Assembly: GCA_003243865.1 (NCBI GenBank)
Contig: QHBQ01000105.1
Coordinates: forward strand, 1 to 5,427
Source: Candidatus Chloroheliales bacterium
Lineage (GTDB): Bacteria; Chloroflexota; Chloroflexia; QHBQ01
Reading direction: 5' to 3'
Length of the DNA: 5,427 nt
The position numbers and the translations under genes are program-made. Shown here one piece after another: positions 1-5,427 of the stretch. Every line of letters starts with the position of its first letter. The stretch's first letter is position 1. Below the pieces are notes generated by a model, which had not been told where the DNA came from, did no database searches, and saw nothing but the letters and a program-made list of their open reading frames with translations.

Positions 1-546
1 AGGCAGATGCTACTTGCTCGCAATAACATTGAGCAATTCAATGAAGATTATTGGGGCGAGCTCAGGAGCCAACTAAATGGCAGTGAAATAACTTCTGAGC
101 AGATCGGTGAGAGAATGAAAAGGATGTGGCAGGATGAGCATAGAGCAAAATACGTGGATAGCCTCATTGACAAGGTTGTGAACACCAGGCGCTTTCGCGT
201 TATAAGAGCGGCTCGCGAATACAAAAGTCTTCGCCTTGTAGTGTCGCCGGACGGCGTAACCGATGAGCTATGCTATGAGTTTCGCTCACTGAAGAACAGT
301 AGCAGCCTAGAGTACCAGCTAGAAGGAATTAAAGCGGTGGCTCACATAAATGCTTATCTTCTTCAGCGACCAAAGATTATGGCTCATGTTCACGTGCGCA
401 CATCAGGGCGAGAGCAGATTGTAACTGAGCGAGCGGATAGGGAGTTGGAACAAGGACATCTGGATGATATAGAAAGAATAATCCAGTATTTCGTAGAAAG
501 ATGGCCCGATGCGCCGGAAGGTTACTGGGATGATAAAAGAGAGTAA
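1..546 (+). CDS. PD-(D/E)XK nuclease-like protein of unknown function, 5'-partial
   Basis: The reading frame is open from the first base. The first ATG is at position 7, giving 179 residues, but the paralogue just downstream has about 47 more residues before the shared region, so the true start probably lies left of the window. The core is P81-D82-G-V-T-D ... Y90-E91-F92-R93-S94 at the end of two predicted strands, followed by a helical stretch (about 102-120, with Q104 and HINAYLLQ) and a strand (IMAHVHVR, 124-131). This order recalls Cas4/RecB/lambda-exonuclease-like PD-(D/E)XK folds, with D82 and E91 as possible metal ligands. The usual Lys is Arg93, so activity is uncertain. No cysteine cluster is visible. 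Sampled GC is about 43-47%, clearly below the next gene, suggesting a different origin. The family assignment is inference from a motif; treat the protein as hypothetical if that fails. Confidence 0.6.
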   Translation, partial: RQMLLARNNIEQFNEDYWGELRSQLNGSEITSEQIGERMKRMWQDEHRAKYVDSLIDKVVNTRRFRVIRAAREYKSLRLVVSPDGVTDELCYEFRSLKNSSSLEYQLEGIKAVAHINAYLLQRPKIMAHVHVRTSGREQIVTERADRELEQGHLDDIERIIQYFVERWPDAPEGYWDDKRE

Positions 547-1648
547 TGAACTACTCTACCCTCACTACGTCCGTCTCGCCGACCTGGTCTGGTTCGCGGC
601 GCAGCCGAGCGCGATGTGGCGGCATCTGGTCGAGCGCGAGGACGAGGTGCAGCAGCAGGTCATGCGCCTCACCCGCCTGCGGCATTTGGAGGAGCGCATC
701 GAGTGGGATACGTACATGGAGTGGCGTAAGCAGGTGGCCGACGGTAAGCTGAGGATTGAGCAGTTGCGTAATCTGCTGACCGCGAAGTACGACCCGCGCT
801 TCGTGGAAAGCACACTCGATCGGGTACTCAACTCTTATCTTTATCCCAGCCTGAAGGCGGTGCGGGTCTGGAACAGCCTGCACATGCTGATTACCCCCGA
901 CGGCGTGACCGATAAGCTCATCTATGAATATCGCTCCGTCGCCGAGCCAAAGGATATGGCCGGCTCAGCCCAGGCGATGCGCACCCTGGCACAGATGGAG
1001 GCGCTACTGCTGGAGCGGCGCGCCATCCAGGTGCAAATCCGCGCCCGCGCGACCGATGATGTGCAGACCATCAATGAGCCGCTCGACCCAGTCCTTGCCC
1101 GCGCATACCTCGACGCTGCCGAGCGCGGCCTGAAGGGAATCGCCAGCCTTAAACTTAACCGCAGTCACGGGTTGCCGCAGGGCGAAAGGCGGCTCGCCTC
1201 TACGCAAACGCGCCCACCTCAAGGAGCAAAGATGAACACATCAAACCGTCAGGCAATCCATGCCGACAACGCCCCCGCCGCGATTGGCCCCTACTCGCAG
1301 GCGGTCCGCAGCGGCAACCTGGTATTCTGCTCCGGTCAGCTTGCAATCAGACCAAGCACCGGCCAGATTGACGAGGGCGATTGGAGCATCGGCCAGCAGA
1401 CCCGCCAGGCCCTCACCAACCTCAAGGCGGTGCTGGAAGCGGCTGGCACCGACCTCGCCCACGTGGTGAAGACGACCGTGTTTCTCGCCCACATCAGCGA
1501 CTTCGCCGAGATGAACAGCGTCTACGCCGAGTTCTTTCCCGCGGAGCAGACCCCGCCCGCCCGCAGCACGGTGGAGGTGGGCCGTTTGCCGAAGGATGGA
1601 TTGGTGGAGATCGAGTGCATTGCGGTGATGCCGGAGAGCATCGCTTAA
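530..1648 (+). CDS. In-frame fusion: PD-(D/E)XK nuclease-like domain plus RidA domain
   Basis: This is a 372-residue frame. I prefer the ATG at 530 over the one at 509 because GGAAGG (516-521) sits 8 bases upstream; it overlaps the previous gene by 17 bases, suggesting translational coupling. Residues 1-~205 are a paralogue of the previous gene: ITPDGVTDKLIYEYRS (121-136) matches VSPDGVTDELCYEFRS there, and the downstream helices align (AQMEALLLERRAIQVQIRAR against AHINAYLLQRPKIMAHVHVR). The N-terminal part (about 14-34, ADLVWFAAQPSAMWRHL) faintly resembles the start of Cas4-type proteins but lacks the cysteine. P123-D124, E133 and R135 would be the degenerate catalytic set. Residues ~206-234 look like translated intergenic sequence (Arg/Gln/Pro-rich, no fold signal). 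Residues 235-372 are a complete RidA. Whether the long product is made, or RidA is made separately from 1232, cannot be decided from sequence. Sampled GC is about 70%. Confidence 0.6.
   Translation: MIKESNELLYPHYVRLADLVWFAAQPSAMWRHLVEREDEVQQQVMRLTRLRHLEERIEWDTYMEWRKQVADGKLRIEQLRNLLTAKYDPRFVESTLDRVLNSYLYPSLKAVRVWNSLHMLITPDGVTDKLIYEYRSVAEPKDMAGSAQAMRTLAQMEALLLERRAIQVQIRARATDDVQTINEPLDPVLARAYLDAAERGLKGIASLKLNRSHGLPQGERRLASTQTRPPQGAKMNTSNRQAIHADNAPAAIGPYSQAVRSGNLVFCSGQLAIRPSTGQIDEGDWSIGQQTRQALTNLKAVLEAAGTDLAHVVKTTVFLAHISDFAEMNSVYAEFFPAEQTPPARSTVEVGRLPKDGLVEIECIAVMPESIA
1221..1226 (+). promoter_or_regulatory. Strong internal ribosome binding site before ridA
   Basis: AAGGAG lies five bases before the ATG at 1232 although the surrounding frame is open. 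Together with a small perfect hairpin just upstream (AGGCG 1187-1191, loop GCT, CGCCT 1195-1199), this makes the stretch about 1150-1231 look like a former or functional intergenic region. It is the main evidence that RidA can be translated on its own. Confidence 0.6.
1232..1648 (+). CDS. ridA: RidA family enamine/imine deaminase (internal start of the fused frame)
   Basis: Read from the ATG at 1232, this is a 138-residue protein, a normal length for Rid/YjgF/YER057c/UK114 proteins (about 125-135). RidA hydrolyses reactive enamine/imine intermediates such as 2-aminoacrylate from PLP enzymes, acting in the cytosol as a trimer. Hallmarks are present: IGPYSQAV with Y21, LVFCSGQ (30-36), the QTRQALTNLKAVLEAAGTDL helix (56-75), PPARSTVEV with R111, and LVEIECIAV with E126. 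Y21, R111 and E126 correspond to E. coli RidA Y17, R105 and E120, so the active site looks intact. The start is supported by AAGGAG at 1221-1226, five bases upstream. No stop separates it from the upstream nuclease-like domain, so it may also be made as the C-terminus of a fusion. The gene ends 15 bases before the methyltransferase start and is probably co-transcribed with it. Confidence 0.85.
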   Translation: MNTSNRQAIHADNAPAAIGPYSQAVRSGNLVFCSGQLAIRPSTGQIDEGDWSIGQQTRQALTNLKAVLEAAGTDLAHVVKTTVFLAHISDFAEMNSVYAEFFPAEQTPPARSTVEVGRLPKDGLVEIECIAVMPESIA

Positions 1649-1663
1649 GTAAAGGGTCATCAT

Positions 1664-2941
1664 ATGCCACTGTCGCCCGTGCGGGAGATCAACAGGCTTG
1701 AAATCCAGCCTATATTGCCTGTCGTCGACTCAGTAAGTCAGGATGGGCAGCCGGAGCTTGGGGCTGATCTGAATTTGAGCTTCGCTGGAGTGGACACTCA
1801 GTATGCCACTCATTCTATCCACCCTTATATTGCCGCCATCAATCCCCCGCTAGCCCGCACGCTGATTGAGCATTACGTGCCAGCGGGAGAAACCGTGCTG
1901 GATCCATTCTGTGGTGGGGGGGGCGTACTTGTCGAGGCTGTGCTGAACGGGCGCCAGGCGGTTGGCTACGATGTCAACCCGCTGGCGGTACTAATCAGTC
2001 GGGTCAAGACCACTCCCCTGCCCTCACGCCGCACCATCCACGAGTACACCAAGGTTTTGGATGAGGCGCAAGCTCTCGCCCGCAACGCGCCATGTACAGA
2101 TGTTCCTGATGTAATCAGTTACTGGTACAACGAGGACACGCTGCCGCCACTCTTCGCGCTGCGAACTGTAATCAGTCGCATCGAAGACGTGCAAGTGCGC
2201 GATATGTTCCTGGTTGCGCTATCGGCCACTGCCCGTGAGGTGATGCTGACATATCGGGGGGAAGTACGGCTGCGGCGACTACAAGGGCCAGATCTGGAGC
2301 GGTTCAGGCCTAACGTGCTTGCCTCGTTTCGCAAGCGGGCTGAACTGGCAATTACCCGCGTCGCCCAACTACCAGCCAATGCTCATGCCAGAGCCGAAGT
2401 TGGCGATGCGCGGCAGATAAGCATGGCGCAAAAGTTTCACTCAGTGATTACCTCACCGCCTTATGCCGACGACACCAACGGGGTAGGCTACTTCCAATTC
2501 AGCCGCAATATGCTGTACTGGCTGGGCTTCTCGCTCGATGAACTAAAGGAGCAGCGTAAGCTCTTTCTGGGGTGCAGTGGGCAGAACACTGCCAACTTGC
2601 CAACGCTCCCTTCAATAACACTGCAAAGGACGCTCGAACTGCTGACCAAGCAGAAGGAGCAGCATTATAGGGAGGCGTTGAGCTTCTACCACGATTATCA
2701 TAGAGCGCTTGACCGAATCGCCAGCGTGGTGGAAAAGCGCCTTATCATCGTGATCGGCGACCGAGTGCTATCGCGCACCTATATCAACAACGGGCATATC
2801 ACCACCGAGTTGCTCGAAGCGCTCGGTTTTGGGCTGGAACATTATTACACTCGTGAGCTAAAGAAGAAGAGGATTGCCAATCTGGGTGGTGATGGTGGCG
2901 GAACTTCTATAGAACACATCCTTGTGTATCAACACCGCTAA
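1664..2941 (+). CDS. Type II DNA methyltransferase, amino-type (probably N4-cytosine)
   Basis: This 425-residue protein is an S-adenosylmethionine-dependent exocyclic-amino DNA methyltransferase, the protective half of a restriction-modification system. Motifs in order: motif X-like THSIHPY (49-55); motif [10 protein letters not shown] (80-88), the AdoMet-binding loop; motif II GYDVNP (101-106), with the acidic ribose-binding residue; and motif IV TSPPY (263-267), the catalytic loop. SPPY is commoner in N4-cytosine enzymes, but N6-adenine activity is not excluded. The C-terminus [10 protein letters not shown] (413-422) is typical of the N4/N6 methylase family. The order X-I-II then IV, with about 175 intervening residues, fits a group that places the AdoMet domain first. 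ATG 1664 is preceded by AAAGGG (1651-1656) seven bases upstream and lies 15 bases after the RidA stop, so read-through transcription from the left is likely. Its stop TAA overlaps the stop of the convergent endonuclease gene. Sampled GC is near 53%, below its left neighbour. Target sequence unknown. Confidence 0.88.
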   Translation: MPLSPVREINRLEIQPILPVVDSVSQDGQPELGADLNLSFAGVDTQYATHSIHPYIAAINPPLARTLIEHYVPAGETVLDPFCGGGGVLVEAVLNGRQAVGYDVNPLAVLISRVKTTPLPSRRTIHEYTKVLDEAQALARNAPCTDVPDVISYWYNEDTLPPLFALRTVISRIEDVQVRDMFLVALSATAREVMLTYRGEVRLRRLQGPDLERFRPNVLASFRKRAELAITRVAQLPANAHARAEVGDARQISMAQKFHSVITSPPYADDTNGVGYFQFSRNMLYWLGFSLDELKEQRKLFLGCSGQNTANLPTLPSITLQRTLELLTKQKEQHYREALSFYHDYHRALDRIASVVEKRLIIVIGDRVLSRTYINNGHITTELLEALGFGLEHYYTRELKKKRIANLGGDGGGTSIEHILVYQHR

Positions 2942-4035
2942 ACAAGGCGCTGCTGAAATTGCTTCCATGCCTGAATGATAGCATGCACCAGAACATCCGG
3001 CTGCTCTTCGGTAAAGGTTAGTGAATGTATCTTTGCACCGGAGGTCGTTTCGCCGACGCTGGGTGGGGTGCGTCGGTTGAATGAGTAGCAACCACTGAAC
3101 TGCCCAGCCACCTCGAAGTAGCGGCGCTTATCGCCGCCCCTGGTATGACCCAGTTCGCCACGAACTACTGCGTCACCGTGCGGCGGTGGATACATCTTCG
3201 CGTCCAGGGTAACGACCGCCGACCAAAAGCCATGAGCAATGAGTGACCTACTTGCCGGGGCATCATCAGAGAGCCGCTCGGCGATGCTCGCCTTGCAATG
3301 AAGTACACCAAAGATAAACGTCTGGCCCTTTGCTCCGGCTTTAAGAACCAGGTCGGTTTTAGAACTGCCGACACCCTGCTCTCTCAAGTCGAGATCCTCA
3401 GCGTCGGCAGGTTTGGCACGCCGTAGCATGATATTGTATACAGCTAGGCGTGGAGCATAGATGTCCAAAATAATCTGCTCGAATGCCTGACCCCCCACCC
3501 GCACCCAGCTTTGAGCGCTCCTCCCAAGCTGGCGATAGGTGTGATATATCAGATGCACCCATAGGTCAGCAGGATTGGCATCTGGACATAGCTGAACCAC
3601 AGCAATCATCGCTTGAGCAACCGCATTATAGGCTGGTTCTTTGCGTGTAAGCCCTTCGCGCAAGGAGTTGGCAAGTTGCCGGTACTGTTCAGTTGTGATA
3701 CCCTCGATGACAACATCTACCCACTGCTTGGCATCGCTGCTGCGGACACGAACCAGCGTGGAGTCAGGTTCTATTGTAACTGGCTCTCCTATGTCAGTAG
3801 GTCGTACTGCACCTGCCAAGGCGATAACGCCTTGCAGAAGTTCGTCGGGGGATACTTGAAGCGCCAAGGCTAGCCTGATGATATTGAGCAGGGAAACATT
3901 GCGCTCACCTCGCTCCACGCTGCCGATGTAGGTACGATGAAGCCCAGTCGCAGCCGCAAGCTGCTCCTGCGACCAGCCAAGCCGAGCGCGAAGCCTACGT
4001 ACATTTTCGCCAAAGCGCAAAAGATAATCATTCAT
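2938..4035 (-). CDS. Controller (C) protein-like HTH fused to PD-(D/E)XK Type II restriction endonuclease
   Basis: This is a 365-residue protein from ATG at 4035; a TTG two codons further upstream (4041-4039) is possible. Residues 4-68 form an XRE/Cro-type helix-turn-helix: [32 protein letters not shown] (21-52, in two pieces [11 protein letters not shown] and [15 protein letters not shown]) closely matches C proteins of restriction-modification systems such as C.AhdI and C.Esp1396I. A linker (about 75-130) leads to a nuclease domain: helix [15 protein letters not shown] (181-195, E186), then SSKTDLVL (224-231, D228), then [14 protein letters not shown] (242-255, K248, R254), then [13 protein letters not shown]228 and K248 fit a PD-(D/E)XK centre; CK followed by ER resembles CCGG/CCNGG-type enzymes (BsaWI, EcoRII group), a weak hint of specificity. 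It would cut unmodified DNA, with the convergent methyltransferase protecting the host. The two stop codons overlap (2938-2941). No good Shine-Dalgarno site precedes the ATG, so leaderless or weak translation is likely. Confidence 0.85.
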   Translation of the reverse strand: MNDYLLRFGENVRRLRARLGWSQEQLAAATGLHRTYIGSVERGERNVSLLNIIRLALALQVSPDELLQGVIALAGAVRPTDIGEPVTIEPDSTLVRVRSSDAKQWVDVVIEGITTEQYRQLANSLREGLTRKEPAYNAVAQAMIAVVQLCPDANPADLWVHLIYHTYRQLGRSAQSWVRVGGQAFEQIILDIYAPRLAVYNIMLRRAKPADAEDLDLREQGVGSSKTDLVLKAGAKGQTFIFGVLHCKASIAERLSDDAPASRSLIAHGFWSAVVTLDAKMYPPPHGDAVVRGELGHTRGGDKRRYFEVAGQFSGCYSFNRRTPPSVGETTSGAKIHSLTFTEEQPDVLVHAIIQAWKQFQQRLV

Positions 4036-4125
4036 CAGCAATGATGATAACCCACGTGAACTCTATAGGTCTACAGACTATTAGTATCATAATCCATGGG
4101 TTAAGGAACAAAAGAGGTGAGAACA
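4036..4125. promoter_or_regulatory. Divergent control region between endonuclease and WYL regulator
   Basis: Ninety AT-rich bases separate the two divergent starts. Overlapping candidate -10 boxes are visible: TATGAT on the minus strand (4091-4086) for the endonuclease and CATAAT on the plus strand (4088-4093) for the WYL gene. Neither has a convincing -35 box, which suits activator-dependent transcription. GAGGTGA (4114-4120), five bases before the ATG at 4126, is the ribosome binding site of the WYL gene. A perfect 7-bp inverted repeat (TAACCCA 4048-4054, TGGGTTA 4097-4103) frames the region. Promoter positions are visual matches only. Confidence 0.45.
4059..4086. promoter_or_regulatory. 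Candidate C-box operators for the HTH-endonuclease
   Basis: GACT-ATT-AGTA (4076-4086) matches seven of eight arm positions of the GACTnnnAGTC symmetric C-box used by controller proteins. About 16 bp away, centred near 4065, AACT-CTA-TAGGT (4059-4070) is a poorer second copy sharing ACT-N2/3-TAG. Between them GTCT-AC-AGAC (4069-4078) is also a perfect inverted repeat. Paired C-boxes upstream of the controller gene allow its dimers to switch the gene first on, then off. The location, 41-77 bases before the endonuclease ATG, is right for autoregulation. C-boxes vary among systems, so binding is inference. Confidence 0.4.
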
Positions 4126-5070
4126 ATGAACCGCACTGACCGTCTTCTTGCGATCGTATTGGAGTTGCAGGGCAAGGGCAAGCTACGGGCCGAAGACCTC
4201 GCCGCCACCTTCGAGATCAGCAAGCGCACCATCTACCGCGACATCCAGGCGCTCAGCGAGTCGGGCGTGCCGCTGGTGGCGGTGCCGGGGCAGGGCTACG
4301 CGCTGGTTGAGGGCTACTTTCTGCCGCCGCTCAGTTTCACCACCGATGAGGCCACCATGCTGCTGCTGGGCAGCGACTTCATGGCCCAGAGTTTCGACGC
4401 GCAATATCGCGCCGCCGCCCAGTCGGCCAGCCGCAAGATCGAGGGAGTGTTGAAGGCGCAGGTGCGCGACGAGGCGCGCTATCTACGCGAGAATATTCGC
4501 TTCGTTGCCAGCAACAGCCCCGAAGAGCGCGGCAGCGGCGAGACCCTGGCCCAACTGCGGCGGGCAATCATCGAGCGGGCGACGGTGCGTTTCCACTATT
4601 ACCCCCGCTACCGAGAAGGCAACCAGCCGCCCACCAGCCGCGAAGCTGACCCCCACGCCCTCTCCTACGTTGGCGGCGCGATATATCTCACCGCCTACGA
4701 CCACACCCGCCAGGCGATGCGTAACTTCCGCCTCGACCGCATTGACAACCTGACCCTGCTGCCAAAGCGATTTACCCGCCGTGGCGACTCCCGACTCGAA
4801 CGCCCCCGCCTTGAGGAGCGTAACATCATCGTGCGCGTGCTGTTCGACCACGAGGTTGCACGCTGGGCGCAAGAGGGCCGCTCGTTCTTCACTATCAACG
4901 AGGAGCAGACCCCTGACGGCCTGCTGGTAACGCTGGCGGTGCGGCAGGAGAGCGAGGTGCTGGGCTGGCTGCTGAACTGGGGCCGCCACGTGCGGGTGCT
5001 GGAGCCGCAGTCGTTGCAGCGGATGCTGGTCGAGGAAGCGGAAGCAATTGCCCAAAATTATCATGATTAG
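4126..5070 (+). CDS. HTH-WYL transcriptional regulator (YafY/DeoR-like)
   Basis: This is a 314-residue cytoplasmic DNA-binding protein. I prefer ATG 4126 (ribosome site GAGGTGA five bases before) over an in-frame GTG at 4117. The N-terminus (about 2-60) is a winged helix: RTDRLLAIVLELQGKGKL, then LAATFEISKRTIYRDIQALS (recognition helix about 32-43) and the wing GVPLVAVPGQGYAL. A helical connector (about 72-125) precedes the WYL domain (about 140-215): VRFHYYP, then YVGGAIYLTAYD (181-192) and MRNFRLDRI (198-206), the conserved ligand-pocket and RxFRLDRI signatures. A WCX-type C-terminal extension (about 232-310) ends in GWLLNWGRHVRVLEP. WYL domains bind nucleic acids or nucleotide-like ligands, and family members control stress, DNA-damage or defence genes. 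The next gene is a VOC-family protein in the same direction, a common pairing. It is GC-rich (about 73% in a sampled line), unlike the adjacent endonuclease gene, so it probably belongs to the host backbone. Its ligand and targets are unknown. Confidence 0.88.
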   Translation: MNRTDRLLAIVLELQGKGKLRAEDLAATFEISKRTIYRDIQALSESGVPLVAVPGQGYALVEGYFLPPLSFTTDEATMLLLGSDFMAQSFDAQYRAAAQSASRKIEGVLKAQVRDEARYLRENIRFVASNSPEERGSGETLAQLRRAIIERATVRFHYYPRYREGNQPPTSREADPHALSYVGGAIYLTAYDHTRQAMRNFRLDRIDNLTLLPKRFTRRGDSRLERPRLEERNIIVRVLFDHEVARWAQEGRSFFTINEEQTPDGLLVTLAVRQESEVLGWLLNWGRHVRVLEPQSLQRMLVEEAEAIAQNYHD

Positions 5071-5129
5071 AAGCTGCACAACGCCACAGTTGAGGCCAGC
5101 CTGTAGGGGCAAATTGCTGTTCGCCCTAT

Positions 5130-5145
5130 TAATTTTGCAAAATTA
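5130..5145. promoter_or_regulatory. Perfect 16-bp palindrome, candidate operator
   Basis: TAATTTTGCAAAATTA is a perfect 16-bp palindrome in the 200-base gap between the WYL gene and the VOC gene, about 50 bp upstream of a TATAAT box. It is too AT-rich and lacks the T-run of an intrinsic terminator. A dimeric regulator site is the simplest reading; the adjacent WYL protein is an obvious but unproven candidate binder. Confidence 0.45.
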
Positions 5146-5164
5146 CCAAAATGGCGAATCGCTA

Positions 5165-5204
5165 CTGACATAACGTTGTCACGAGCATCCCATATAATGA
5201 TAGT
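5165..5204 (+). promoter_or_regulatory. Probable promoter of the VOC gene
   Basis: A perfect TATAAT is at 5193-5198. Its -35 partner is unclear: CTGACA (5165-5170) is 22 bases away and TTGTCA (5176-5181) only 11. TTGTCA is instead 17 bases from GATAGT (5199-5204), an alternative -10. The leader that follows carries a small hairpin (CTGGC 5233-5237, loop AAAC, GCCAG 5242-5246) and the ribosome site AAAGGAG at 5255-5261. GGCGAACA at 5209-5216 is the inverse of TGTTCGCC at 5118-5125, so the two flank the promoter. Confidence 0.45.
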
Positions 5205-5270
5205 GTAAGGCGAACAAACAAAACCAAACCGCCTGGCAAACGCCAGAGCAAAGCAAAGGAGAGTTACACC

Positions 5271-5414
5271 ATGCAGACCCCAGAGCTTAACTTCGTGGTG
5301 ATTTACGTGTCCGACATGGACGCCTCGTACAACTTCTTCGTTAATTTTTCATCTGGCGGAAGCCGGGGCTATTCCGATCCGCTTCGCTGGCTGGCTCGAA
5401 GCCGAGGACATTAA
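5271..5414 (+). pseudogene. VOC (glyoxalase/bleomycin-resistance fold) gene start, broken by fold-back
   Basis: AAAGGAG (5255-5261) lies a good distance before ATG 5271. The first 25 codons read MQTPELNFVVIYVSDMDASY then NFFVN, a typical first strand and helix of vicinal-oxygen-chelate proteins (metal-dependent glyoxalase, dioxygenase and resistance proteins). The expected LGF continuation is missing in this frame. From 5346 the reading becomes unrelated (FSSGGSRGYSDPLRW...) and stops at TAA 5412-5414 after 47 codons. Those last 22 codons are antisense to real VOC sequence, as shown by the minus-strand entry. The intact gene elsewhere would probably encode about 120-130 residues. I read this as the 5' end of a genuine gene whose copy here is disrupted by an inverted junction near 5345. 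Confidence 0.7.
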
Positions 5415-5427
5415 CGAAGAAGTTGTA
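5328..5427. repeat. 18-bp perfect inverted repeat with 64-base spacer at window end
   Basis: TACAACTTCTTCGTTAAT (5328-5345) is perfectly inverted at 5410-5427 (ATTAACGAAGAAGTTGTA), the last base of the window, so the arms may continue outside. The spacer 5346-5409 is not palindromic and carries the single copy of the downstream VOC codons in reverse. This is the signature of an inverted duplication by template switching. Confidence 0.9.
5346..5427 (-). pseudogene. Inverted fragment of the same VOC gene
   Basis: Reading the minus strand from 5427 gives YNFFVNVLGFEP, then ASEADR, then NSPGFRQMK: the true continuation of the VOC protein that begins on the plus strand (SYNFFVN followed by the family's LGF motif). 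The frame then meets the junction and a stop TAA (5343-5341). So codons about 20-46 of the gene lie here in reverse, joined to codons 1-25 in forward orientation. Confidence 0.75.

Noticed and set aside
509..529. ATG at 509 as start of the nuclease-RidA frame
   Set aside because: Its upstream sequence is a weaker ribosome site than GGAAGG before ATG 530; the seven extra residues align with nothing.
551..883. Minus-strand open frames over the second gene, and similar ones over ridA and the WYL gene (for example 4483-5112)
   Set aside because: They are antisense to well-supported genes, have no family motifs and reflect the high GC content.
1661..1666. CATATG at the methyltransferase start as a cloning site
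   Set aside because: A six-base match by chance is expected; no vector sequence is present.
3613..3873. Plus-strand frame of 86 codons inside the endonuclease gene
   Set aside because: It overlaps the conserved coding region on the other strand, with no ribosome site or recognisable domain.
5131..5144. Intrinsic terminator of the WYL gene
   Set aside because: The palindrome is AT-rich with only a CAAAA stretch after it; there is no GC stem and T-run.
5328..5427. Invertible phase-variation switch
   Set aside because: Flipping the 64-base spacer restores LGF but then reads ...RQMKN followed by TAA, so neither orientation gives a full VOC protein. No recombinase gene is seen.
5328..5427. Hairpin telomere of a linear replicon
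   Set aside because: A closed hairpin end would give a palindrome continuous to its centre; here a 64-base non-palindromic spacer separates the arms.

Overview
The window looks like part of a moderately GC-rich bacterial chromosome with strong Shine-Dalgarno sites (AAGGAG, AAAGGAG, GAGGTGA). A HTH-WYL regulator followed by a VOC (glyoxalase-fold) gene is an arrangement familiar from Chloroflexota (Ktedonobacter/Herpetosiphon-like bacteria). That is only a weak guess at the host, because there is no rRNA or other taxonomic marker. Base composition is mosaic: about 45% GC in the first gene (sampled lines), 65-70% in the second gene and RidA, about 47-53% in the restriction-modification pair, and about 70% again in the WYL gene. 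The AT-richer blocks look acquired.

Layout. At 1-546 (+) lies the 3' part of a gene, followed at 530 by an overlapping paralogue. Both carry a shared block, PDGVTD(E/K)..YE(F/Y)RS, that resembles a PD-(D/E)XK nuclease centre with Arg in place of the catalytic Lys. The paralogue runs without a stop codon into a complete RidA (Rid/YjgF, enamine/imine deaminase) sequence. RidA also has its own strong ribosome binding site and ATG at 1232. At 1664-2941 (+) is an amino-type DNA methyltransferase (DPFCGGGG and TSPPY motifs). Facing it at 2938-4035 (-), with the two stop codons overlapping, is a protein joining a controller-(C)-protein-like helix-turn-helix to a PD-(D/E)XK restriction endonuclease domain. 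Together these form a Type II restriction-modification system in which the regulator and the endonuclease are one polypeptide. The divergent intergenic region 4036-4125 holds C-box-like symmetric sites and overlapping candidate promoters. At 4126-5070 (+) is a HTH-WYL transcription factor, then a 200-base regulatory stretch with a perfect 16-bp palindrome and a TATAAT box. At 5271 the start of a VOC-family gene follows.

The VOC gene is broken. After 25 codons the sequence switches to the opposite strand of the same gene and reads back, ending in an 18-bp perfect inverted copy that reaches the last base of the window. This is most likely a fold-back (inverted duplication) chimera or contig-end artefact.

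The restriction-modification pair is the clearest functional unit. The methyltransferase can be co-transcribed with RidA (15-base gap), whereas the endonuclease has its own candidate autoregulated promoter. The most unusual points are the C-endonuclease fusion, the nuclease-like/RidA in-frame fusion, and the fold-back at the right end.
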